Source of the DNA: Paenibacillus_F sp047238265
GTDB lineage: Bacteria; Bacillota; Bacilli; Paenibacillales; NBRC-103111
Direction: 5' to 3'
Length of the DNA stretch: 64,000 bases
Assembly (NCBI RefSeq): GCF_047238265.1
Contig: NZ_JBDFMM010000001.1
Location: 1,798,001-1,862,000 of the forward strand
Position 1 is the stretch's first letter; each line of letters begins with the position of its first letter. A program made the translations under genes and the position numbers. Below are positions 17,197 through 24,818 of this stretch, one piece after another. A model generated the notes under the pieces. That model worked only from the letters and a program-made list of their open reading frames with translations, did not search any database and was not told where the DNA came from.

Positions 17197-18936
17197 ATGC
17201 TCACAGAACTGTCTATCCGCAATTTGGCGGTTATCGAATACGTTCACATCGGATTTAAATCCGGCTTTCATGTTCTGACGGGTGAGACCGGTGCCGGTAA
17301 ATCCATCATTATCGACGCGCTGAGCCTGATTGTCGGAGGCCGGGGTTCTTCCGAATTGGTCCGCTACGGCAGCGAGAAAGCCGAGATCGAGGCTGTTTTC
17401 GAAATCGGCGAAGGCCATCCCGTATGGACCACACTTGCCCAGCTCGGTATCGAGGCCGCGGGAGAGGAACAGCTGCTTATCCGGCGAGAAGTAACGGCAA
17501 GCGGCAAAAGCTCCAGCCGGATCAACGGCCAGCTCGTCAATTTGACGATGCTGCGCGAGGTCGGCGGCTGGCTCGTCAATATTCACGGCCAGCATGAGCA
17601 TCAGTCTCTCCTCAAATCGGACGAACACATCCACTGGCTCGATGCATACGGAGATAAAGAGGTAGGTCCCAACCTGGCGGCATACCGCGAATCATACGAC
17701 CGCTACACGAAGCTCCGCAAAGAGCTGAAGGCGCTTCAGGAAACGAGCAAGCAGTCGCTGCAAATGATCGATCTGTACCGTTTCCAGGTGGACGAAATCG
17801 CTGCTGCTGCCCTGAAAGAAGGCGAGGATGTCACGCTGACGGAGGAGAAAAGCAAGCTGGCGAACGCCGAGAAGCTGTATTCAAGCGTGGCGGGCTCTTA
17901 CGACACGCTGTACGGCGCGAGCAGCGGGCTGGACGCCATAGGCAAAGCCATCACCCGCATCCAGGACGTGGCGGCTATCGACAGCGCGGGAATCGCCCCT
18001 CTGCTGGAACAGATGCAGAGCGCGTTTTACCAGCTTGAAGACGCCGCTTACCAGCTGAGGGATTATCGCGACGACATCGAGTTCAATCCGGAGCGGCTTG
18101 ACGAAATCGAGCTCCGCCTCGATTTGATCGCTTCGCTTCGGCGCAAATACGGCGACACGATTGCGGAGATTTTAGCTTACAGCGAGAAAATCAGCGGAGA
18201 GCTCGCCACGATCGAGAACAAAGACGAGATTATCCAGAAGCTGCAGGAAAAGCTCGACCGTGAAATCGTGCAGCTCACGAAAGCGGCGCGGAAGCTGTCC
18301 GGTTCCCGCAAAAAAATCGCGGATCGTCTGGCCGGAGAGATCGAGACCGAGCTGCGTGATCTGCACATGGAGCGCACGCAGTTCCGTGTCCAGGTATCGC
18401 ACACGCCGGTTCCTGCGGGCAGCGGAGGGCTGGAGATCGGCGACGAACCGCCCGTTAAATTCACCCGGGACGGGATCGATCTCGTCGAGTTCCTGATGGC
18501 GCCGAATCCCGGAGAACCGCTTCGCGGGCTCAGCAAAATCGCTTCCGGCGGGGAGCTGTCGCGGATTATGCTTGCCATGAAAAGCATTTTCGCCCGGCTG
18601 GATCAGATCCCGGTTCTCGTGTTCGACGAAGTGGACACCGGTGTCAGCGGACGCGCGGCCCAGGCGATCGCGGAGAAGCTTTCCCTGCTTTCGCGCAGCT
18701 GCCAGGTCTTTAGCATTACGCATTTACCCCAGGTGGCATGCATGGCCGACGTACATTTTTACATTCATAAAGAAGTGCAGGGGGACCGCACGTTTACCCG
18801 CGTGACCGATCTGGACCGCCGCGGACGTATCGAAGAGCTCGCACGGATGCTCGGAGGCGTCGAGGTGACGGAAACGACCCTGCATCATGCTCAAGAAATG
18901 CTTGCATTGGCAGACGAAAAAAAGTCGAGGGACTAA
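17197..18936 (+). CDS. recN: DNA repair protein RecN
   Basis: A 579-residue SMC-like ATPase. Walker A GETGAGKS is at residues 29-36. A long coiled-coil middle is followed by the ABC signature LSKIASGGELSRIMLAMK and Walker B VLVFDEVDTGVSGRAA, then VFSITHLPQVACMAD. It acts early at double-strand breaks, gathering DNA ends. Start ATG 17197 is preferred to ATG 17185 because GGGAGGACCT lies between them. Confidence 0.97.
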   Translation: MLTELSIRNLAVIEYVHIGFKSGFHVLTGETGAGKSIIIDALSLIVGGRGSSELVRYGSEKAEIEAVFEIGEGHPVWTTLAQLGIEAAGEEQLLIRREVTASGKSSSRINGQLVNLTMLREVGGWLVNIHGQHEHQSLLKSDEHIHWLDAYGDKEVGPNLAAYRESYDRYTKLRKELKALQETSKQSLQMIDLYRFQVDEIAAAALKEGEDVTLTEEKSKLANAEKLYSSVAGSYDTLYGASSGLDAIGKAITRIQDVAAIDSAGIAPLLEQMQSAFYQLEDAAYQLRDYRDDIEFNPERLDEIELRLDLIASLRRKYGDTIAEILAYSEKISGELATIENKDEIIQKLQEKLDREIVQLTKAARKLSGSRKKIADRLAGEIETELRDLHMERTQFRVQVSHTPVPAGSGGLEIGDEPPVKFTRDGIDLVEFLMAPNPGEPLRGLSKIASGGELSRIMLAMKSIFARLDQIPVLVFDEVDTGVSGRAAQAIAEKLSLLSRSCQVFSITHLPQVACMADVHFYIHKEVQGDRTFTRVTDLDRRGRIEELARMLGGVEVTETTLHHAQEMLALADEKKSRD

Positions 18937-19047
18937 CTGAGGCCCCTAGAAGCATTTGCAGTTATAAAACGATTGGAGGGAGGATACCTTAAAGGTACGC
19001 ATTTGACGAGGGTTCGTCAGGGCAAGAAAGCAGAAGGAGGGTGTCTT

Positions 19048-20382
19048 GTGAAATCGAATCGTCGTAGAAGATTCATTGGTCTCCTGCTCGTTTTCTTCGT
19101 TTGTATCCTAAGTGTATCCGCCCCTTTCCAAAGCTTCGCCTCCTTCCCCGATGAGCTCCGGTTTTTCAGCGGGCAAGCCAAAGAACTCAGGCTTTCCATG
19201 CCGGTCAACGCCATGCTTACGGTGGAAGACCCCGAAATAGTCAAGGTTAACGGGAACTCCCGGCACTCATTTCAAGTTAATTTGAAGGATCCGATTTCCC
19301 TCCAGTCCAATCAGCAGGGCTATACCGAGATGAAACTGAAGCTGTTTGGAGCCATCCCCCTCAAGACCGTTAAGGTCAATGTCGTGCCGGACCTTAAAGT
19401 CCTTCCCGGCGGGCAAACCATTGGCGTCAAAATCAAGTCAGCCGGCATTCTGGTTGTAGGCCATCATCTGGTCGCCGTGACCGAGAATCAGAAGATCTCG
19501 CCGGGTGAAGAAGCGAAGGTGCAGGTCGGTGATTTGATTGTTGCGATCAACGGGAGTCCTTCCGCGGACGTATCCAAGGTGTCCGGTCTCGTCAACAAAG
19601 CCGGTCAAAGCAAGAAACCGCTGGAATTGACGGTCCAGAGAGGCAATCAGCGCTTCGACCTTAAGCTGAAGCCCGCGTATGACGTCGTGGACAAGTCGTA
19701 TAGGCTCGGTCTGTATATCCGCGATTCCGCGGCAGGCGTTGGCACCCTGACCTTCTATGCGCCCGAACAGAACGTTTACGGAGCGTTAGGCCACGTGATT
19801 ACCGATATGGACACCCAGACTCCGATCGTGGTCGGCAGCGGGGAGGTCGTTCACTCGAGCGTCACGTCGATCGCCAAGAGCCAGAACGGCGAGCCCGGCG
19901 AGAAGCACGCACAGATTTTCCGGGACAGCAAGGTGATCGGAACGATCGAGAAAAACACCCCGTTCGGCATTTTCGGCAAAATGGAAGAAGCTCCTGAGTA
20001 TAGTTTATCCCGGACTCCGGTTCCTGTCGCATTCGCGGAAGAGGTAAAAGAAGGTCCGGCCCAGATTTATACGGTCGTGAACGGACAAAAGGTGGAGAAG
20101 TTCGATATCGAGGTCGTGCATGTGGCGAAACAGGGAAGCCCGGCCACCAAGGGGATGGTCATCAAAGTAACCGACAAACGGCTCCTTGAGAAGACCGGAG
20201 GTATCGTACAGGGGATGAGCGGAAGCCCGATCATCCAGAACGGCAAAATGATCGGCGCCGTTACCCACGTATTCGTAAACGATCCGTCCAGCGGGTATGG
20301 CTGTTTTATCGAGTGGATGCTCCAGGATGCAGGCATTGTGCTCCGGCCCGAATCAGATGCGAAAGGACTGAAGGCGAGTTAG
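19048..20382 (+). CDS. spoIVB: SpoIVB serine peptidase
   Basis: A 444-residue forespore-secreted S55 peptidase (Bacillus subtilis 425). An N-terminal membrane/signal helix (FIGLLLVFFVCILSVSAPF) precedes a PDZ domain (VQVGDLIVAINGSPSADVSKV, about residues 155-220) and the peptidase domain with GALGHVITDMDTQTPI and the serine motif QGMSGSPIIQNGK (residues about 389-401). It is the signal that starts pro-sigma-K processing by cleaving SpoIVFA. Start GTG 19048 is supported by GAAGGAGGGTGTCTT; the longer reading from TTG 18973 is not. spo0A follows after 198 bases, the conserved pair. Confidence 0.95.
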   Translation: MKSNRRRRFIGLLLVFFVCILSVSAPFQSFASFPDELRFFSGQAKELRLSMPVNAMLTVEDPEIVKVNGNSRHSFQVNLKDPISLQSNQQGYTEMKLKLFGAIPLKTVKVNVVPDLKVLPGGQTIGVKIKSAGILVVGHHLVAVTENQKISPGEEAKVQVGDLIVAINGSPSADVSKVSGLVNKAGQSKKPLELTVQRGNQRFDLKLKPAYDVVDKSYRLGLYIRDSAAGVGTLTFYAPEQNVYGALGHVITDMDTQTPIVVGSGEVVHSSVTSIAKSQNGEPGEKHAQIFRDSKVIGTIEKNTPFGIFGKMEEAPEYSLSRTPVPVAFAEEVKEGPAQIYTVVNGQKVEKFDIEVVHVAKQGSPATKGMVIKVTDKRLLEKTGGIVQGMSGSPIIQNGKMIGAVTHVFVNDPSSGYGCFIEWMLQDAGIVLRPESDAKGLKAS

Positions 20383-20412
20383 CCTTTGGTTCTTTCTTTT
20401 TTGCGAACGATT

Positions 20413-20522
20413 TGTCGAAAAATGTTGAAATACCAAAATAAAACTCTATTATAAAATAACCGCGAACAAAAATAAAGAAAATAATTTTTCGACAGAAGGA
20501 ATTTGATTAGGCGTGTCGAAAT
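20413..20522 (+). promoter_or_regulatory. spo0A control region: three 0A boxes and a sigma-H-like promoter
   Basis: TGTCGAA boxes match the Spo0A-binding consensus at 20413-20419 (forward), 20488-20494 (reverse, TTCGACA) and 20514-20520 (forward). A sigma-H-like promoter overlaps: AGGAATT at 20497-20503, 11 bases, then GTCGAAA at 20515-20521 (consensus RnnGAAT). The third box lies on the -10 region. This fits autoregulated sigma-H-driven spo0A transcription as known in Bacillus. Confidence 0.7.
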
Positions 20523-20580
20523 GATAAAACAAGGAATTAGAAAACCCTCGATTTTTTTACAAATAAAGGAGGCTTTCAAG

Positions 20581-21375
20581 TTGCAAAAGATTCAAGTTTT
20601 GTTAGCGGACGACAACCGAGAGTTTACACATTTACTTTCCGAATTTATCAGTGAACAGGAAGATATGGAGATTGCAGGCATCGCCTATAACGGAAACGAA
20701 GTGCTCCGTTTTATGGAAACGCAGAATGATGTGCCTGATATTCTCATTTTGGATATTATCATGCCTCATCTGGACGGCCTGGGTGTACTCGAGAAGCTTC
20801 GCGAATTGAACTTAAATCCGGCTCCGCGGATCATTATGCTCACGGCCTTCGGCCAGGAGAATATCACGCAGAAAGCCGTGCAGCTTGGCGCCTCCTATTA
20901 TATTTTGAAGCCGTTTGACATGGAAGTTCTGACGAACCGCATCCGTCAACTGGTGGGCAACCAGCCGGCTGTCACGTCGACCAGTTCCGTCAAAGCGAAT
21001 GTCGTTCAGATGCCGAAAAGCAAAAATCTGGACGCCAATATTACGACAATCATACATGAAATCGGCGTGCCTGCGCATATTAAAGGATATCAATATCTGC
21101 GCGAAGCGATCACGATGGTGTACAACAACATCGAAATTCTCGGCGCCATCACCAAGACGCTGTACCCCGCCATTGCGGAAAAATACAAGACCACCCCGAG
21201 CCGCGTCGAACGCGCCATCCGTCACGCGATTGAAGTCGCCTGGACGCGCGGCAACATCGACAGCATCTCGTTTATTTTCGGCTACACCGTGAACATTTCG
21301 AAGTCGAAACCGACCAACAGCGAATTCATCGCGATGGTGGCGGATAAGCTGCGGATTGAGCATAAGGTGAGCTAG
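20581..21375 (+). CDS. spo0A: Sporulation master regulator Spo0A (3' end supplied by an inserted element)
   Basis: A 264-residue response regulator. The receiver domain has D10, D11, the phosphorylated D58 in LILDIIMPHLDG, and the KPFD motif. The C-terminal Spo0A DNA-binding domain includes AWTRGNIDSIS and ends NSEFIAMVADKLRIEHKVS. Start TTG 20581 with AAAGGAGGCTTTCAAG; the in-frame extension from 20503 lies inside the promoter. It is the phosphorelay output that launches sporulation. The last 46 codons (stop included) are duplicated at 24352-24489, showing that an element has integrated here and replaced the 3' end while keeping the gene complete. The tail differs slightly from the displaced copy (FIFGYTVNISK versus HLFSYTINIAK). 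Confidence 0.97.
   Translation: MQKIQVLLADDNREFTHLLSEFISEQEDMEIAGIAYNGNEVLRFMETQNDVPDILILDIIMPHLDGLGVLEKLRELNLNPAPRIIMLTAFGQENITQKAVQLGASYYILKPFDMEVLTNRIRQLVGNQPAVTSTSSVKANVVQMPKSKNLDANITTIIHEIGVPAHIKGYQYLREAITMVYNNIEILGAITKTLYPAIAEKYKTTPSRVERAIRHAIEVAWTRGNIDSISFIFGYTVNISKSKPTNSEFIAMVADKLRIEHKVS
21241..21267 (+). repeat. Putative attL core in spo0A
   Basis: A 27-base segment starting TGGACGCGCGGCAACATC, identical at 26 positions to 24355-24381. It encodes WTRGNIDSI and marks the left end of the inserted element. Confidence 0.7.
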
Positions 21376-21425
21376 AAGCGCGAAGTGTCAACGTTTATGG
21401 CGACTGGATAGAACGGTCGTTCGCG

Positions 21426-21485
21426 TAATTTATCGGACGTTGTTCGAAAAGGTTCCGATAATCTCAGCCGCAATGATGCCGATAA
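21426..21485. repeat. Left-end cluster of TTATCGG/CCGATAA motifs
   Basis: Three copies: TTATCGG 21430-21436, CCGATAA 21455-21461 and CCGATAA 21479-21485. The first lies in AATTTATCGGACGTTGTTCG, which recurs with two changes at 24300-24319. The pair GGTTCCGATAA and its near-complement CGATAAACTTTACGGAACC form an inverted repeat. Possible recombinase arm sites. Confidence 0.55.
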
Positions 21486-21635
21486 ACTTTACGGAACCTG
21501 CGCGCTGTTAACGACAGATTAAGATCGAGCGCAATGGCTCGGTCTTTTTCTTGTTTAAGTTGTGGCCACCCCGCGATAGCGACTTGTGTAGGCGCGCGTT
21601 TTATGTGTAAATTTTTTGGAGGATGGAGTGTGATT

Positions 21636-21800
21636 ATGATACTTAAGGATAATGTATATATTTACTTGCATAAGTTTGGTAAAAACAAATGGATGAAAGG
21701 TCTGCAGCAAGGTAAACTCACTCCATCGAAACGCCGTCACAATCGACAGGGCCCCGGCATATGCGCCGAGGCTTTTTTCTTTGCGCGTATTGAGTTATAG
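21636..21800 (+). pseudogene. Possible small or truncated reading frame in the element
   Basis: A 54-codon frame with GGAG 7 bases upstream of ATG 21636. The first part (DNVYIYLHKFGKNKWMKGLQQGK) looks protein-like and A+T-rich, but the frame then runs through a terminator hairpin (21752-21779), so the end is not natural coding sequence. It may be the head of a gene lost by deletion. No function can be assigned. Confidence 0.25.
21752..21779 (+). terminator. Terminator upstream of the element cargo gene
   Basis: CCCCGGC ... GCCGAGG stem with a 6-base loop followed by TTTTTT. It is similar to the hairpin at 22864-22891 (shared CGGCATAT), so the cargo gene is flanked by two related terminators. 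Confidence 0.7.
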
Positions 21801-21850
21801 CTCTCATGGCGATAAAGGGCATCGTCAGGAATAAAACAATTTGAAACCTT

Positions 21851-21880
21851 TTCCAAAAGTTTCGTATATGATAGTATAAT
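21851..21880 (+). promoter_or_regulatory. Putative promoter of the element cargo gene
   Basis: A perfect -10 TATAAT (21875-21880) with a weak TTCCAA at 18 bases, 68 bases upstream of the cargo start, inside an A+T-rich imperfect palindrome (TATATGATAG..TATAATCAATATA). Confidence 0.5.
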
Positions 21881-21947
21881 CAATATACTGGTGGGCAAAA
21901 TTCCCGCTAAGAGTATGCCTGAAGAGAGTAGAAAAGGTGGGAGAATA

Positions 21948-22757
21948 ATGCAATTCACATCAAATGAAATAAAACGAGCTATACGAGACTTTGAAAATGC
22001 AGCACAAGATCTACTTCAAGCCTCCCCTCAAACACTGGATAATCGTGTGAACAGAATTATGGATCTAGCACGGTCGAATCCAGTCATTACTGAAATTGTA
22101 AGCCCCCTGCTCCAAGTCGAACTTGATTGGGATTCCATTTTCACAGGGAATGGCTTCTGGATTAATCATGTGCAGTTGCCAATTGAGCCGAGCGAACGTA
22201 TTGCAGTCATTCTGCAGTTGCTCGATAAGGCATCAAGAGCAGAAGTGCATATTGACGATTTATCACATAAGATCTACAAGCAAAGAAGTTATGCGGTCAA
22301 CATTAGCCAGTTTTTAAGTGAATTAGTGTCTCCTGCAATTCGCGATTTATTTCTTCAGCTTCATGATATGTACGAGGACAATGTCGAAGGTAAACAATCA
22401 GTGGCCCCAACAGCGTTACAAATATTCAATTATGGCACAATTGCCGCTCATCAAGGCGCGAATGTGGCTATCGGGCAAAGCATCACCCAAAACACTAATT
22501 ACACTGGACTTGCCGAACGAATTATGGACCAAGTGAGAACATCCGGTGATATTCCAGAAGATAAGCACGCAGAAATTCAGCAGGTAAGTCAACACATAGA
22601 GGAAGAATTGAAAAAAAGTGAGCCTGATAAAGGTAAACTAAAGTCGTTTGTAGGAAAGATGTATGCCTTGGGTGAAAAGGCATTGCTTAAACTTTCCACT
22701 AAGGTAGTCGACGACCCTCGTTGGTCTGAACAAGTAACTGATTTCTTGTTAAGCTAG
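21948..22757 (+). CDS. Unknown cargo protein of the spo0A-inserted element (candidate defence-type effector)
   Basis: A 269-residue protein, visibly richer in A+T than the flanking backbone. Start ATG 21948 with GGTGGGAGAATA. I do not recognise a named family with certainty. It is largely helical at the N-terminus (IKRAIRDFENAAQDLLQ), without signal peptide or membrane helix. Residues about 161-185 are Gly/Asn/Thr/Gln-rich (NYGTIAAHQGANVAIGQSIT). Short strands of this kind link sensor or effector-associated domains in some bacterial conflict proteins such as AbiTii-like proteins. A charged helical C-terminus follows (HAEIQQVSQHIEEELKK). Being the only intact gene of the element, flanked by two related terminators, it is the best candidate for a selectable function such as phage defence; that role is an inference. 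Confidence 0.75.
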   Translation: MQFTSNEIKRAIRDFENAAQDLLQASPQTLDNRVNRIMDLARSNPVITEIVSPLLQVELDWDSIFTGNGFWINHVQLPIEPSERIAVILQLLDKASRAEVHIDDLSHKIYKQRSYAVNISQFLSELVSPAIRDLFLQLHDMYEDNVEGKQSVAPTALQIFNYGTIAAHQGANVAIGQSITQNTNYTGLAERIMDQVRTSGDIPEDKHAEIQQVSQHIEEELKKSEPDKGKLKSFVGKMYALGEKALLKLSTKVVDDPRWSEQVTDFLLS

Positions 22758-22863
22758 CGAAATGCATGGTGATGTTACACGTGGATCTGACTAACTGAGT
22801 GGTCGATACACCGCACAAATAACCTTCAGTTTTCGAGCAGGAAACCGCAACTTAATGCAAAGG

Positions 22864-22891
22864 CTTCGGCATATCGCACCGAGGTTTTTTT
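22864..22891 (+). terminator. Terminator of the element cargo gene
   Basis: CTTCGG ... CCGAGG stem with a 9-base loop followed by TTTTTTT, about 105 bases after the cargo stop. Confidence 0.75.
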
Positions 22892-23716
22892 GTTTGTCCT
22901 GAACGAGCGTGTTAGTCACACCGGAGGCTTTCATGTTCGTCGCGCATCGGCTTTGATAACGCCCCGAGATCGAAAAAAATTGCGCGAACTTTTGACAGCA
23001 GTCTAGGGGACGGCGAGGTGTGCCTTGGGGGTCCGCGCCGATCCCTGCGCCTGTGGCGTCGTTGTCTGTCGTTACTGTTTCGTTTCAATGCGTTTATAAA
23101 AGCTTCTCAATAATTGACAACATCGACCGCACAGCGACCCGCTGGGCCTCTGACACCGGCGTCAACGCCAGCGTTGCTTCTTGTTTGTTGTTCGCATTGT
23201 TGAGGTATTGGTCGAGGCCGATCCCCTTCCGAATCCCATGCCGTACCATGCCGCATATGGTCGGACATATTGCGCCGGGTAACGCCGAGGATCCTACACC
23301 ACCACTGTGTCGGACCCATGCGCCACTGTACGACGGGACCGCTACCGAAAAGATGCGCCCGACCTATTCGCGTATGGTTCGTACATTGTGCAGAAACACC
23401 CGCAGGACGCCGGTCTGACGCGTCGCATAATGTGCCCGGTAATATCCCGCCAGTAACGCATATTCGGCCCTTAACGGTACACAGCGCATCATATATAACG
23501 GCTTCTATCATGGCATTGAAAACGACAGCCCATCTGGATTGAATCTTACACAATCTAATTTTGACAGATTCGAAAAAATGGACCAAACTCGCGCCCCGCA
23601 TACGTTTGAGCCGTTTTTGTTTATCCGTACATGAGTGCGCCTCGATTGCATCTGTCATAATGTGAGATATGATCCGATATGTCAGATACAACATGACAAC
23701 AGGAGGCCGTTTACAT
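22892..23716. other. Gene-poor stretch of the element
   Basis: About 820 bases without a convincing gene. Open frames exist on both strands (for example minus strand 23107-23961), but they lack ribosome sites, are rich in Arg/Ser/Cys, and overlap the recombinase fragment. The composition is G+C-rich with irregular GGCCGA-like repeats, unlike the cargo gene. This looks like decayed or rearranged DNA. Confidence 0.5.
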
Positions 23717-23892
23717 ATGGAACTTGTCCAACCGATCCGGGACCGGAAGAAAGTCGATGATATGCGAAAGTATCTCGCGGGAAATAAACGAGACGCGCTG
23801 CTGTTCACGCTGGGGATCAATTCGGGGCTGCGCATATCAGATATATTGCGAATGACCGTCGCCGACGTTATCGACGAGCGCGGCCGCGTCAA
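23717..23892 (+). pseudogene. Tyrosine recombinase fragment (5' part of catalytic domain)
   Basis: ATG 23717 follows ACAGGAGGCCGTTTACAT. The frame gives ELVQPIRDRKKVDDMRKYL and then LFTLGINSGLRISDILRM, the box I region of phage-type tyrosine recombinases with the first catalytic Arg. It then breaks after VADVIDERGRV at about 23892, where sequence of the opposite-strand fragment begins. The remaining catalytic residues (HxxR, Tyr) are missing, so it cannot be active. Confidence 0.75.
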
Positions 23893-24211
23893 CCGTTCGC
23901 GGCGATAAGCCTTTAACGCCGTTCGGGCTCGTGGGGTGATCGTCCCAGCGTTTTTTTTCAAAGGTGAGGTAATGCACGTATTTTCGGGTTAAATCCGGCG
24001 TGATCTGCTCGTAGCTGTTAGCGCGATACCATTTCGCAAACTGACCGAGGGCCTGTTCATATGCGGAGATCGTTTTCGGTGACCGTTTCTCGATGCGATT
24101 CGCATACAGAAAATTCGCGATTTCCGTCTCTAAATCTAGTTTAATTGGGGCGTTCGTTCGCTTGGACATAAACAGAAACTTCGGATTGCTGCGCGTGCTT
24201 TCGGTTGACAT
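23893..24211 (-). pseudogene. Tyrosine recombinase fragment (N-terminal core-binding domain)
   Basis: Reading from ATG 24211 leftwards (ribosome site TTGGAGGACGATAAA) gives a SAM-like core-binding domain: LETEIANFLYANRIEKRSPK, TISAYEQALGQFAKWYRANS and a final GLSPRTV. After that the frame enters the antisense of the plus-strand fragment and stops at 23837, so the catalytic domain is absent. Its start is about 140 bases from the right junction, the usual place of the integrase gene of an integrated element. Deletion or inversion has joined two recombinase pieces head to head. Confidence 0.75.
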
Positions 24212-24252
24212 TTTATCGTCCTCCAATGGCGGTAAATTCTGCGCAGAAGGTT

Positions 24253-24319
24253 CCGATAAAGTTTGTCGCTATTGCGTTTTTTAACGACTCGTTCTCGGCA
24301 ATTTATCGGCTGTTGTTCG
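24253..24319. repeat. Right-end TTATCGG/CCGATAA motifs
   Basis: CCGATAA 24253-24259, within GGTTCCGATAAAGTTTGTCGC, and TTATCGG 24303-24309, within AATTTATCGGCTGTTGTTCG. Both contexts recur at the left end (21430-21485). They lie between the integrase fragment start and the right spo0A junction. Confidence 0.55.
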
Positions 24320-24351
24320 CATAGGATGCGAACGGTCTGAACCCACGTCAT

Positions 24352-24489
24352 GCCTGGACCCGCGGCAACATCGACAGCATCAGCCATCTGTTCAGTTACA
24401 CGATCAATATCGCCAAGTCGAAACCCACCAACAGCGAGTTCATCGCGATGGTGGCGGATAAGCTGCGGATTGAGCACAAGGTGAGCTGA
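24352..24489 (+). pseudogene. spo0A: Displaced 3' end of spo0A (last 46 codons including stop)
   Basis: Codes AWTRGNIDSISHLFSYTINI and on to NSEFIAMVADKLRIEHKVS then TGA, colinear with the end of Spo0A. The upstream sequence (ending AACCCACGTCAT) is not spo0A and there is no start codon or ribosome site. The final 47 bases before the stop differ from the functional copy by a single base. This is the original host tail displaced by the insertion, still followed by a terminator at 24602-24652. Confidence 0.9.
24355..24381 (+). repeat. Putative attR core (spo0A segment)
   Basis: 27 bases starting TGGACCCGCGGCAACATC, matching 21241-21267 with one change. It marks the right end of the element. 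Confidence 0.7.
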
Positions 24490-24601
24490 AAGTAGGTTTG
24501 GAGCTAAGCGGTTTCCGATATTTACTGCAAGAACAATTTTTGCGGTAAATCGTAAAATCAGCGTTTTTAAGGCAAAAAACAACTATATACCCTACCAACC
24601 G

Positions 24602-24652
24602 ATACCGTTGTTTATTGGGTTTGCAAAAATCCAATGAAGGGCGGTATTTTTT
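24602..24652 (+). terminator. Likely original spo0A terminator
   Basis: Nested stems ATACCG...CGGTAT and ATTGG...CCAAT followed by a T run, 113 bases after the displaced spo0A tail. Confidence 0.6.
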
Positions 24653-24818
24653 GTTGTAACAATTTTGAAGAACAGCCTAAGGTAAAAAAATGACCTAATA
24701 AAGTCAAAATCGTTCACGATAGAGCAAAAAAATGAACTAGGACGCTGCCAAATATTTCTCTAGGATAGGGTGGAGAGAATTTTTTTCTTGAGATCAGAAT
24801 GAGAGGGGAACACAGTGA

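Larger units (their letters stand above)
21238..24381. mobile_element. Degenerate integrative element inserted in the 3' end of spo0A
   Basis: The unit is bounded by near-identical copies of the spo0A segment coding AWTRGNIDSIS (21238-21267 and 24352-24381). The left copy is fused in frame to full spo0A; the right copy begins abruptly after unrelated sequence. Inside are a replacement spo0A tail, an intact A+T-rich gene (21948-22757), and two truncated tyrosine-recombinase pieces. One of these starts only about 140 bases from the right junction, where an integrase would be expected. Clustered TTATCGG motifs lie near both ends. I infer site-specific integration by a tyrosine recombinase using spo0A as target, followed by decay. 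Exact crossover bases cannot be fixed within the repeated core. Confidence 0.8.

Noticed and set aside
23107..23961. A 284-codon minus-strand open frame in the element
   Set aside because: No ribosome binding site, composition rich in Arg/Ser/Cys without hydrophobic periodicity, and it is antisense to the better supported recombinase fragment.
21238..24489. A skin-like element that must excise to restore a split spo0A
   Set aside because: The upstream spo0A already has a complete, in-frame C-terminus and stop, so no excision is needed for function.
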